From the NCBI RefSeq assembly GCF_008630935.1, contig NZ_CP043908.1, forward strand, positions 1-64,000: DNA of 64,000 nt. Reading direction: 5' to 3'. This DNA is from Thermodesulfobacterium sp. TA1 (lineage in GTDB: Bacteria > Desulfobacterota > Thermodesulfobacteria > Thermodesulfobacteriales > Thermodesulfobacteriaceae). Of the stretch, positions 38,845-47,293 are shown one piece after another; positions within the stretch are counted from its first letter, which is position 1; the number at the start of each line of letters is the position of its first letter. The notes under the pieces were generated by a model. That model made no database searches, was not told where the DNA came from, and saw only the letters and a program-made list of their open reading frames with translations. The translations under genes were made by a program, and so were the position numbers.

Positions 38845-40251
38845 TTATTGAAGTAAAACTTTTTTAGAAGGATCCCTTGTATCGTTGCTTTCTTTATCGG
38901 TAAAGTCTTTTTCAGAAAGGTTTAACTTTTCAGATATGGTTTCGGGTTTTTTGATCTGTGGCTCGAGGTTTAGGTTGTCAAGTTCAAACATTTGTCTTAT
39001 TAGTCCTATGGCTTTAGCCCCTTTGTCATGATGGTCTTTTTTGATAAAGTTTATAGGATAATAAAGGATTTTTTGAACCAAAGACTGGGTTAAAACTTCT
39101 AAATGTCTTTTTTCTTCTTCAGATAGGTTTTTGAGTTTTTTAAGGGTTTTGGCTAATTCTTTTTGTTTTATCTGTTCAAATTTTTGGCTTAAGGCCCTGA
39201 TAGTAGGATGAAAGTCTATTTCTTTAAGCCATTTTTTAAACTTAAAAACCTCCTCTTCGATGATAACTTTTGCCCTTAAGGCCTCTTTTTTACGTTCCTG
39301 AAAGTTTTCTTCTACCACTTCCTTTAGATCGTCTATGTTGTAAACATAGACGTTTTCCAGTTGATTAACCTCAGGGTCAACATCTCTTGGAACGGCTATG
39401 TCTATGATAAAAAGTGGTCTAAACTTTCTAGGTTTCAACACAGAAGAGACCATCTGTTTGGTAATCACAAAAGAAGGAGCACCGGTAGAAGAAATAACTA
39501 CATCTGCTTTAGTAAGCACATAAGGCAACTCTTCTAAGCTATAAGCCTCTCCTTTAAAGCGTTCGGCAAGTTCTACAGCTTTAGAAATGGTACGATTAGC
39601 TATAAGCACCTTTTGCACCCCAGAGGAAATAAAATGCATGCAGGCAAGCTCTGCCATCTCTCCTGCACCTACCAGTAACACTACTTTTTGTTTAAGACTA
39701 CCAAGTATTTTTTTAGCAAGCTCACAGGCAGCATAACTTATAGAAACCGCACCCCCTCCTATACCGGTCTCAGTCCTAACCCTTTTAGCCACAAAAAAAC
39801 ATCGGTGTAACAAACGGTTAAGTACAATCCCTGAGGTCTTATAAAAAAGAGCCTTTTGATAAGCTTCTTTTACTTGTCCTAAAATTTGAGGTTCTCCTAA
39901 GACCAAAGAGTCAAGTCCACAAGCTACCTCAAAAAGATGTCTTACTGCCTCTTCGTCTTCAAACCGATAAAAATGTTTTTTTATTTCTTCTTTTTTGAAC
40001 CCAACTTCTTTTTCAAAAAAAGAAAAAAGGTCTTCTAAAAAGGCTTCTTTTTGCCCTTTAGCTAACACAAAACAAAATTCTACACGATTACAGGTAGACA
40101 AAAAATAAGCCTCTTTAAAGTTTAACCCCTCGTTTTTTAATTTTTCAAGAGGAAAAACAAGGCTGTCTTTAAAAGAAAGTTTTTCTCTTATTTCTACAGG
40201 TGCGGTATTATGGTTTAGGCCTATCAGCAAGATAGTAAAATCAAGACCCAT
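38845..40251 (-). CDS. hemA: Glutamyl-tRNA reductase
   Basis: 468 residues. GLNHNTAPVEIREKLSF and LSTCNRVEF (nucleophile Cys54) form the catalytic domain; VLLVGAGEMAELA is the NADPH site, and a helical dimerisation domain follows. A tail of about 50 residues rich in charge is longer than usual. It reduces Glu-tRNA to glutamate-1-semialdehyde, the start of tetrapyrrole synthesis by the C5 route. It overlaps the CcsA/HemX-like gene upstream by 11 bases, the common hemX-hemA pairing. Confidence 0.96.
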   Translation of the reverse strand: MGLDFTILLIGLNHNTAPVEIREKLSFKDSLVFPLEKLKNEGLNFKEAYFLSTCNRVEFCFVLAKGQKEAFLEDLFSFFEKEVGFKKEEIKKHFYRFEDEEAVRHLFEVACGLDSLVLGEPQILGQVKEAYQKALFYKTSGIVLNRLLHRCFFVAKRVRTETGIGGGAVSISYAACELAKKILGSLKQKVVLLVGAGEMAELACMHFISSGVQKVLIANRTISKAVELAERFKGEAYSLEELPYVLTKADVVISSTGAPSFVITKQMVSSVLKPRKFRPLFIIDIAVPRDVDPEVNQLENVYVYNIDDLKEVVEENFQERKKEALRAKVIIEEEVFKFKKWLKEIDFHPTIRALSQKFEQIKQKELAKTLKKLKNLSEEEKRHLEVLTQSLVQKILYYPINFIKKDHHDKGAKAIGLIRQMFELDNLNLEPQIKKPETISEKLNLSEKDFTDKESNDTRDPSKKVLLQ

Positions 40252-41071
40252 AGGTATGAAACCCTTTAGTAAGTAAATTTACTACAAAAAAGCTTAAAAA
40301 CCAGACCCCAAAACTTAAGATAAACATCTTAGCAGACCTTTTTCCCCTCCAGCCTATAAGCACCCTTTGATGGATAAGGACTGCATAAAGAAACCACAAC
40401 ACCAAAGAAAACACTTCTTTAGAGGACCACCTCCAATAATCTCCAAAGATAAGATTGCTCCAGATAGCACCTGTTATCATGGATATAGAAAGAAAAAGAA
40501 ATCCAAGGTAAAGACAGGATTCACTTGCTCGGTCTAAATATTCTAAAGGTGGAAGTTTTTTATAAAAAAGTCCTAAGGACTTTTTTTTGATTTCTCTTTC
40601 TTGTAAGAGATACATAATTGAAGTTGTAAAACCAAAAAGCAAAAAGGCGTGAGAGAGGAGCCCTGAGATCCCATGTAAAGGAAACCAAAGGTTATAAAAA
40701 TAAGGAGAAAAAGGAGAAACCTTGGTAGACGATAAAAAAGTTTCTAACAAAAGACATATAAGCACCCAGGGAAGCAAGAAAAAACCTACAGTATATAGTT
40801 TTAACCGACTAAAAAAGGCAAAACCAAAATAAACTAGAACTAAGCACCAGGCTAAAAAGTTTAGCACCTCTTTAAACGGTAAAATCTTTAAAACCGCTAT
40901 TTCATAAGCCTTTATCACCCAAAAAGTTGTGTGCAAAACAAACCCTAAGCCCAGCACCAACTGGGCATATTTTAACACCTCTTTTCTGAGCGTTTTAAAG
41001 TAGAAATAAAAACCTATCCAAGAGGTAAAGTATATCAAAAAATATAACCAAAAAAATAAATCGCTCATCAA
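40241..41071 (-). CDS. CcsA/HemX-family cytochrome c assembly membrane protein
   Basis: 276 residues with about eight membrane helices. The conserved segment GDYWRWSSKEVFSLVLWFLY corresponds to the WGxYWxWDxKE tryptophan-rich heme-handling motif, though the first W is displaced and D is S. Two conserved His lie in LSHAFLL and HQRVLIGWRGKR. Relatives next to hemA are called HemX and may control glutamyl-tRNA reductase amount; CcsA/CcmC relatives carry heme for cytochrome c maturation. Which role applies here is open. Confidence 0.8.
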   Translation of the reverse strand: MMSDLFFWLYFLIYFTSWIGFYFYFKTLRKEVLKYAQLVLGLGFVLHTTFWVIKAYEIAVLKILPFKEVLNFLAWCLVLVYFGFAFFSRLKLYTVGFFLLPWVLICLLLETFLSSTKVSPFSPYFYNLWFPLHGISGLLSHAFLLFGFTTSIMYLLQEREIKKKSLGLFYKKLPPLEYLDRASESCLYLGFLFLSISMITGAIWSNLIFGDYWRWSSKEVFSLVLWFLYAVLIHQRVLIGWRGKRSAKMFILSFGVWFLSFFVVNLLTKGFHTYGS

Positions 41072-41077
41072 CCTGTT

Positions 41078-41485
41078 TTATTTTTTCTTAGCTATATAAA
41101 TAGAACAAGGGGCAAAGTTAACCACCTTAGCAGCAGTAGAACCCAAGGTATACCTGATGATATCTGGCCTTACGCCTCTGGCACCCATTACTAAAAGGTC
41201 TGGCTCTTCTTTCTCAACAAAATTGAGGATAGCTTCGGCTACAGAAAAATCAACAACTACTTCTTTGCGAACTTTATAGCTGTTAGTCACCTCTTTAGCT
41301 ACCTCGTCTAAAAGGTTTTTAGCTTTTTCTACGGCCTTAGTTTCTTCTTCCTTGGTCATGTCTTCTCTTTTTCTTACCACATTAAGTAAGATTATTTCAT
41401 CTATGGCTTCTTTAAGAAAATTTAAAGCCATTTTAAGTCCTTCTTTGGCATCGTTTGAACCATCATAAGCTACGACTACCTTCAT
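41078..41485 (-). CDS. Universal stress protein (UspA family)
   Basis: 135 residues from the ATG at 41485, which follows AGGAGG by 7 bases; an upstream in-frame start at 41545 was rejected because the extension has no family match. The fold begins MKVVVAYDGSNDAKEGL, and the ATP-binding loop is GARGVRPDIIRYTLGSTAAKVV, close to G2xG9G(S/T). Family members bind ATP or act as stress-linked chaperones; the target is unknown. It lies between the exporter genes and the ccsA-hemA pair. Confidence 0.92.
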   Translation of the reverse strand: MKVVVAYDGSNDAKEGLKMALNFLKEAIDEIILLNVVRKREDMTKEEETKAVEKAKNLLDEVAKEVTNSYKVRKEVVVDFSVAEAILNFVEKEEPDLLVMGARGVRPDIIRYTLGSTAAKVVNFAPCSIYIAKKK

Positions 41486-41552
41486 AATTAACCTCCTGTG
41501 AGATAAGATTTTTATTATTTTAGCATAAAAAGCTATTTTAATCAATTTGACT

Positions 41553-42668
41553 TTACTTAGCGAAACTTTTTCTAAACCTTAAAGCAGAAAAGATAAAAAT
41601 CGCTCCTCCTACGGTTGCTATTCCTAAAATGTTTTTCCAAAGATATTCTAACCCTACTCCTTTAAGCAAAACACCGTATCCAAATTCTAAATAATATCTC
41701 ATGGGAGAAAAGAGACTTAGGGTATTGATGATAGGATGCATAGCTTCTGGTGGGGTCCAGGCTCCTGAAATCATAAGCATAGGCACAAGCACAGCAAGGA
41801 TTACCATCATCGCCTGAGATAGATTGTTGACTACTGTGGCAATGGCTATACCTAAGGAAGACATGGCAAACACATAAAGACAGGTTACCAAAAAAAATAA
41901 AGGTATACTTCCTCTTATAGGGACTTTAAAAACCCCTTTTACCATTACAAAAAGGCTAACCAAAGATAAAATTCCGATTACTGCTACAGTAGGAATGATT
42001 TTGGCTAAAAACACTTCCCAAGTCCTAACAGGGGTTATCAAAAGTTGTTCTATCGTTCCATACTCCTTTTCTCTTATCAAAGCAGAAGCACTTATAAGTA
42101 GGGAAACCATCGTGGTCATGTTAAAAAGTTCAAGCAGGCTCATGAACCAGGTGCTAAGGTTGTTAGGATTAAAAAGACTTCTTATCTTAGCCTCTACCTG
42201 AGGCATCCTTAAGGTTTTTTGGTAGACCGAAAAATCTACGATTTCTAAAGAGTATTCATAGGTAATGGTTGAAAGATAAGAAATAGCCATGGTAGAAGTC
42301 ATAGACATGGTGCCATCTACTATAGCCTGAATCTTTGCGTTTTTTTGTTTCACTTTTTTAACAAAGTCAGGAGGAATAATTACTGCCATAGAGGCTTTAC
42401 CTCTGTCAAGCCAGTCTATTACTTCCCTTTCAGAATTAACATAGCCTACTATCTTAAAATAAGGAAGACGAAGCTTAGATATAAACTCTCTACTTTCAGG
42501 GCTTCTGCTTTGGTCATGAACGATTACCGCAAAGTTTCTTACCTCAAGGTTTATCCCCTTTCCCCCGGTATATACTACCACCGTAAAGGCATAAATTAAG
42601 ATAATAAGTAAGATTTTATCCCTAAAAAGTTGTAAAAATTCTTTTTTGAGTAAATGGATAAACCTCAT
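41553..42668 (-). CDS. ABC-2 type permease, YbhR/YbhS-like (second permease)
   Basis: 371 residues: one N-terminal membrane helix (about 20-38), a large extracytoplasmic domain (about 40-175) and five C-terminal helices. It starts with FIHLLKKEFLQLFRDKILL and has REKEYGTIEQLLITPVRTWE, a hallmark of ABC-2 exporters. It is the last gene of a four-gene cassette with a membrane fusion protein, a double ATPase and another permease, and would form a heterodimeric channel. Substrate could be a drug, a cation or an envelope compound. Confidence 0.9.
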   Translation of the reverse strand: MRFIHLLKKEFLQLFRDKILLIILIYAFTVVVYTGGKGINLEVRNFAVIVHDQSRSPESREFISKLRLPYFKIVGYVNSEREVIDWLDRGKASMAVIIPPDFVKKVKQKNAKIQAIVDGTMSMTSTMAISYLSTITYEYSLEIVDFSVYQKTLRMPQVEAKIRSLFNPNNLSTWFMSLLELFNMTTMVSLLISASALIREKEYGTIEQLLITPVRTWEVFLAKIIPTVAVIGILSLVSLFVMVKGVFKVPIRGSIPLFFLVTCLYVFAMSSLGIAIATVVNNLSQAMMVILAVLVPMLMISGAWTPPEAMHPIINTLSLFSPMRYYLEFGYGVLLKGVGLEYLWKNILGIATVGGAIFIFSALRFRKSFAK

Positions 42669-42677
42669 GGATTAAAC

Positions 42678-43787
42678 CTAAAGTTTTTTCTTAAAATTTA
42701 AAATGGTAGCTAAATAAACTATCAGTGCGTATACAGAAAGACTTAAAAGCTTAGGTATAAAAAAATGAAGAGGTAAGCCTTTTAGGTAAATTCCTCTTAC
42801 GATGTCTAAAAAATAGGTTGCAGGAATAACCCTGCTGATAAGTCTTCCGCTAAACTCCATACTGCTAACCGGATAAAGAAACCCTGAGTAAAGAAAAGTA
42901 GGAACTACCGTAGTGATAAAGGCAAGAAGCATAGCGGTAATCTGAGTTTTGGTAATGGTAGAAATAAAAAGCCCAAGTCCTACCGTACAAAAAAGGTAAA
43001 GAATACTTGCTAACGAGAGAACGATAAAGTTTCCGATAAACTTTGCCCTAAAAATAAACACAGTAATCACGAAAAGCATCAAATAAGTGAGAAAACAAAT
43101 AAAAACATAGGGTATAGCCTTACCAAGAATGATTTCCCAAGTTTTAGCAGGAGAGGTATAATAATTGAAAACGCTTCCAAACTCCTTTTCTCTTACTACT
43201 ACCAGACAACCAAGCAATACCGGATAAAAACAAAGGGTGGTGACTAACATCCCAGGCATGATAAAATTTTTACTCTCAAGGGCAGGGTTATACCAAGCCC
43301 TTATTTCTACCTCTACCGAAGGTTTAAAGGCTTTTTGTCCAACAAGAAATTTTTGGTTAAAAAGGGCGTTTATGTTGTTGATATATCCTTTTACTACCTC
43401 AGCCCTACTTGGATAGGTGCCGTCTATAAGCACCTGAACTTCCGTTTTTTCTCCCTTGTAGATTTTTTGGGAAAAGTCTTGTGGGATAACGACGATAGCC
43501 CTAACTTTTGCGGAATTTATCAAACCTTCTGCTTCTTTGTAGTCGTTTACCAAGGCGTAAAGTTTAAAATATTCAGAGTTTATAAAACCGTCTATATAGT
43601 CTCTACTAACCTTACTGCGGTCATAATCTAAAAAGGCTAAAGGAAGGTTTTTTACATCCAGATTAAGTCCGTATCCAAGTAAGAACATTACGATTATAGG
43701 CACGATAAAGACAAAGGTAAGGTAAAGTTTATCTTTGATAAGCTCGATAAACTCTTTTTTAGCGATTCCTATGCATCTTTTAAACAT
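42678..43787 (-). CDS. ABC-2 type permease, YbhR/YbhS-like (first permease)
   Basis: 369 residues with the same topology as its downstream partner. RCIGIAKKEFIELIKDKLYL begins the protein and VREKEFGSVFNYYTSPAKTWE is the coupling-helix region. The gene is 3 bases from the ATPase gene and 9 bases from the second permease, so stoichiometric expression is likely. Confidence 0.9.
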   Translation of the reverse strand: MFKRCIGIAKKEFIELIKDKLYLTFVFIVPIIVMFLLGYGLNLDVKNLPLAFLDYDRSKVSRDYIDGFINSEYFKLYALVNDYKEAEGLINSAKVRAIVVIPQDFSQKIYKGEKTEVQVLIDGTYPSRAEVVKGYINNINALFNQKFLVGQKAFKPSVEVEIRAWYNPALESKNFIMPGMLVTTLCFYPVLLGCLVVVREKEFGSVFNYYTSPAKTWEIILGKAIPYVFICFLTYLMLFVITVFIFRAKFIGNFIVLSLASILYLFCTVGLGLFISTITKTQITAMLLAFITTVVPTFLYSGFLYPVSSMEFSGRLISRVIPATYFLDIVRGIYLKGLPLHFFIPKLLSLSVYALIVYLATILNFKKKL

Positions 43788-43790
43788 GAT

Positions 43791-45491
43791 TTATGGTTTG
43801 TCCTTTAGGTCTTTTAGGATAAAGTCTACAAAAGCCTCTTGCAAAGGGGGAAGGCTAAGCTCAATTTGATACTCTTTAATTCCAACGGCATTTAAAAGCC
43901 TATCGATCTTTTCTTGGTCTTCTTCAGGATTAAAAGTCCTTAAAAAGAGCTTGTTTCCGTAAAGAGAGAGGTTAGAAAAATCCGTCTTTAGTTGGGTAAA
44001 CGCTTCTCTAAACTTAGGGGTTTTTACTTTTAAAAGTTTTCCTGCAAGGTTCTCTGAGGCGATTTTTAACTCTTCAGGGGTTCCTACCGCTATAAGCCTT
44101 CCTCGGTTCATAAGACCGATCCTATCGCAATTTTCTGCCTCATCCATATAATGGGTAGAAACGATTACCGTTATTCCTTCTTCTCTGGAGATATAGTAGA
44201 TAACCTCCCAAAAGGCCCTTCTGGCTAAAGGATCTACCCCTGAAGTAGGTTCGTCTAAAAATACGATCAAAGGTTTATGTAAGATAGCACAGAGAAGGGC
44301 AACCCTTTGCCTTATACCAAAAGGCACGTCTTTAACCAGTCTATTCTCCCAAGAAGAAAGCCCAAGCTTGGTTAAAAGGTCGGTAAAATCTGTTTTTTTT
44401 ACTCCGTATAAACCCGCATAGAGCTTAATGTTTTCCATAACGGTTAGGTCCCTATAAAGAGAAAACTTTTGAGACATATACCCGATTAATTGCCAAACCT
44501 TAGCCTTTTCTTTTTTGATGTTATGTCCTGAAATAAGGATATTTCCCCCGGTTGGTTCTAAAAGTCCACACATCATTTTTATCAAAGTAGTTTTTCCTGC
44601 TCCGTTAGGTCCAAGAAGTCCTAAGATTTCTCCTTTTTTTACCTCTAAGTTTACTGTATCAACCGCTTTAAACTTACCAAAGGCCTTGGTAACCCCTTGG
44701 CAAACAAGGAGAGGTTCTTCTGAACTTGGGGCTAAAGGAGGTTTTTGTAAAGGTTTAGGAGGTTCCTTAGAGATAGCAGAGACAAAAATTTCTTCTAAGT
44801 CAGGAAAATCTTCTGGACTTCCTTGAAGCAAAATTTGACCTTGGTGGATTAGGGCTATTTTATGGCACCTTTCTGCTTCGTCCATATAAGAGGTAGTTAA
44901 AAGAACAGTCATGTTTCTTTCTTGGACCAATGTATGGATGATTTTCCAGAAATCTTGGCGGGAAAGGGGGTCTACCCCTGTGGTAGGCTCATCAAGGTAG
45001 ATTATGTCTGGTAAATGAAGAAGGGTGCATATTAAGGCAAGCTTTTGCCTCATCCCTCCAGAAAGGGCTTTAGCTTGTCTTGATAAAAAAGGCTTAAGTC
45101 TGGTGATTTCTAAAAGGATCTCTTTGTTTTTTTGAAAGACCTCTTCTGGTATCTCCCTTAAATCTCGGAAAAAGTTTATATTTTCTTCTATGGTAAGATT
45201 GTCGTAAAGGTTTAGGCCTAATCCTTGAGGCATATATCCTATAGATTTTTTTACCTTTTCTGGGTCTTGGGTAACCTCAATCCCGTTTACATAAGCCCTT
45301 CCTGAAGAAGGGTCTAAGACCCCAGCAAGGATTTGAACGATGGTGGTTTTTCCTGCTCCGTCTGGACCTATCAGTCCAAAAACCTCTCCTTTCCTAACCT
45401 CAAAGGAAACGTTGTCTACCGCCAAGACTTTTTTGTAAGATTTAGATAGATGTTCAACCTTGATAACAACTTGGTCTAAGGCTTTATCCAT
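43791..45491 (-). CDS. Tandem ABC transporter ATPase (YbhF-like)
   Basis: 566 residues holding two nucleotide-binding domains. Domain 1 has Walker A GPDGAGKTT, signature LSGGMRQKLAL and Walker B YLDEPTTGVDP. Domain 2 (from about 255) has GPNGAGKTT and FLDEPTSGVDP but its signature is VPFGIRQRVAL instead of LSGG, so one of the two ATP sites is probably weak or silent. A C-terminal DUF4162-like tail follows. It overlaps the membrane fusion protein gene by 16 bases. In E. coli the equivalent YbhFSRG handles drugs and Na+/H+ export; the substrate here is not known. Confidence 0.92.
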   Translation of the reverse strand: MDKALDQVVIKVEHLSKSYKKVLAVDNVSFEVRKGEVFGLIGPDGAGKTTIVQILAGVLDPSSGRAYVNGIEVTQDPEKVKKSIGYMPQGLGLNLYDNLTIEENINFFRDLREIPEEVFQKNKEILLEITRLKPFLSRQAKALSGGMRQKLALICTLLHLPDIIYLDEPTTGVDPLSRQDFWKIIHTLVQERNMTVLLTTSYMDEAERCHKIALIHQGQILLQGSPEDFPDLEEIFVSAISKEPPKPLQKPPLAPSSEEPLLVCQGVTKAFGKFKAVDTVNLEVKKGEILGLLGPNGAGKTTLIKMMCGLLEPTGGNILISGHNIKKEKAKVWQLIGYMSQKFSLYRDLTVMENIKLYAGLYGVKKTDFTDLLTKLGLSSWENRLVKDVPFGIRQRVALLCAILHKPLIVFLDEPTSGVDPLARRAFWEVIYYISREEGITVIVSTHYMDEAENCDRIGLMNRGRLIAVGTPEELKIASENLAGKLLKVKTPKFREAFTQLKTDFSNLSLYGNKLFLRTFNPEEDQEKIDRLLNAVGIKEYQIELSLPPLQEAFVDFILKDLKDKP

Positions 45492-46423
45492 TCTGCCTGA
45501 GGGTCTATTTTAATCACCACATCAGCCGGCATACCCGGCTTTAAAATCCCTTCTGGGTTTTCTACCGCTACCTCTGCCCCAAAAACCAGTTTTACCCTTT
45601 CTTCTTTGGTTTCTACGTTTTTAGGGGTAAATTCTGCTTGTTCATAAATTCTGGTTAGGGTGCCGTTAAAGTATTTGTTAGGATAGGCGTCTACATAAAC
45701 CCTGGCAGGCTGCCCAAGTTTTACCTTTCCAAGCTGTGGTTCAGGTATGTAGACTTTGATATAAAGGTTTTGCAGGTTTACCATCGTGTAAAGCACCTGC
45801 CCTGGGTTGACTACCTCCCCTTCTTCTACCACTCTTGAAAGAATTACCCCATCAGAAGGGGCATAAATCTTGGTTTCTTTATAGGCAATTTCTATCTCTT
45901 TAACCTTTTGTAAAGCGGATAGATATTTTGCTTTTGCCTGATTTATGTACTTTTGGTTTACCTTTAGGTCTGCTAAAGCCGAAGTATATTCAAGTTCTGT
46001 CAGCTCAAGGTCCCTTTTAGAAACCAAACCTTCGTTATATAACTTTTTGTAGCGTTCAAGGTCCCTTTGAGCTTGTTCTACCTTAGATTTAGATTTGATA
46101 AAGTAACTTTCAGCCATCAATACTGTTTGTTCTGCTGAACGCACTTCGCTTTGGGCAGATTGAAGTTGGGCAAAATATTCATCAGGACGAAGTTCTGCAA
46201 GCAATTCCCCTCTTTTTACCGGATCACCTTCTCTTTTATAAAGTTTGATAATCCTTCCTTGAACCTTGGTCCCCAGGTTTGTTTCTTTCCCTTCTACCCT
46301 TCCATGTAAAATAAGCACCCCTTTAGGGGTCTTTTGTAGGTTTACATACCAAAAAACCCCCGCGGTTACTAATCCTAAAAACAAGACAAAAAGTAAAAGC
46401 TTTGTTTTGAAATTTAATTTCAT
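45476..46423 (-). CDS. HlyD-family periplasmic membrane fusion protein (YbhG-like)
   Basis: 315 residues. A single N-terminal membrane anchor (about 8-27) precedes the lipoyl half-domains (LHGRVEGKETNLGTKVQGRI and YAPSDGVILSRVVEEGEVV), a long coiled-coil hairpin (about 75-175) and a beta-barrel end. It would link the ABC-2 exporter to an outer-membrane duct; no TolC gene is in the window. It is first in the operon. A TATAAT -10 box lies 9 bases before ATG and there is no Shine-Dalgarno sequence. Confidence 0.92.
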   Translation of the reverse strand: MKLNFKTKLLLFVLFLGLVTAGVFWYVNLQKTPKGVLILHGRVEGKETNLGTKVQGRIIKLYKREGDPVKRGELLAELRPDEYFAQLQSAQSEVRSAEQTVLMAESYFIKSKSKVEQAQRDLERYKKLYNEGLVSKRDLELTELEYTSALADLKVNQKYINQAKAKYLSALQKVKEIEIAYKETKIYAPSDGVILSRVVEEGEVVNPGQVLYTMVNLQNLYIKVYIPEPQLGKVKLGQPARVYVDAYPNKYFNGTLTRIYEQAEFTPKNVETKEERVKLVFGAEVAVENPEGILKPGMPADVVIKIDPQAEWIKP

Positions 46424-46432
46424 AATTTGTTT

Positions 46433-46461
46433 ATTATATACTGTCGATTTAAAAATTTCCA
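46433..46461 (-). promoter_or_regulatory. Promoter candidate for the ABC exporter operon, leaderless type
   Basis: Minus strand TATAAT (46438-46433) is 9 bases before the ATG; TGGAAA (46461-46456) stands 17 bases further upstream as a 4/6 -35. Confidence 0.4.
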
Positions 46462-46543
46462 GATGGATTAGAGGAGAAATTTTTAATCAAAGGATTATTT
46501 TAAAAAGAGGATTTTTTACTTTAAACCAGATAGAATGTTTTCA

Positions 46544-47293
46544 TCATAATAACTCTAACAAAATAAAGAATTCTTTATTTCCTTTGGGACCAAGGATAGG
46601 GCTTTCAGCAACCCCTAAAGGAATAAATCCTATAGAACGAGAAAAATCCCAGATTTCATCTACTACCTGTTTATGGACCCAGGGATCCTTTACTACCCCC
46701 TTTTTTAAAAATTTAGGCCCAACTTCAAATTGAGGTTTAATAAGGGCTAAAACTTTTCCTTTCGGTTTAAGAAGGGGTGGAGTTACAGGAAGAATTTTTT
46801 TTAATGAAATAAACGAGACATCTATAGTAATCAAATCCATTTTTTCTGGAAACATATCAGGGGTAAGATATCTTGCGTTTATTCCTTCTCTGAAAACTAC
46901 CCTTGGGTCGTTTCGTAAAAGAGGATGAAGCTGGCCTTTTCCTACGTCTACGGTATAGACTTTTTTAGCATTGTTTAAAAGAATACAGTGGGTAAAACCT
47001 CCGGTTGAGGCGCCTATGTCAAGACAAACAAAATCGTTTACCTCTATTTGGAAGGCTTTAAGGGCGCCTTCAAGCTTTAATCCTCCCCGAGAGACATAAG
47101 GTATGGGCTCATCGACCCTTAAAAACACCTCGTTTACCAGGGTTTGCCCTGGTTTTTCTATCCTAAGCCAGTTTTTTTGGTCTTTTGACCACCAGACTTT
47201 ACCTGCCATGATTAAGGCTTGAGCTTTTTCTCTGGTTTCGGCAAGTCCTTTTTCTACTAAAAGTTTATCTGCTCTGACTTTAGGCACCTTCAA
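46544..47293 (-). CDS. tlyA: TlyA-family rRNA 2'-O-methyltransferase
   Basis: 249 residues: an N-terminal S4 RNA-binding domain (RADKLLVEKGLAETREKAQALIMAGKV) and an FtsJ/RrmJ-like domain with CLDIGASTGGFTH. The K-D-K-E type catalytic set is suggested by SRGGLKLEGAL, DVSFISL, and LIKPQFE. Relatives methylate 16S C1409 and 23S C1920 and determine capreomycin sensitivity; some were called hemolysins. It overlaps the HDOD gene end by 14 bases. A 120-base gap before the exporter operon downstream shows no clear hairpin. Confidence 0.92.
   Translation of the reverse strand: MKVPKVRADKLLVEKGLAETREKAQALIMAGKVWWSKDQKNWLRIEKPGQTLVNEVFLRVDEPIPYVSRGGLKLEGALKAFQIEVNDFVCLDIGASTGGFTHCILLNNAKKVYTVDVGKGQLHPLLRNDPRVVFREGINARYLTPDMFPEKMDLITIDVSFISLKKILPVTPPLLKPKGKVLALIKPQFEVGPKFLKKGVVKDPWVHKQVVDEIWDFSRSIGFIPLGVAESPILGPKGNKEFFILLELL

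Noticed and set aside
41486-41545. Longer start for the UspA protein at 41545
   Set aside because: AGGAGG sits directly before the internal ATG at 41485, and the extension is not part of the fold.
46266-46733. 155-residue plus-strand frame across the hlyD-like and tlyA ends
   Set aside because: Antisense to two real genes; low-complexity translation without a family pattern.
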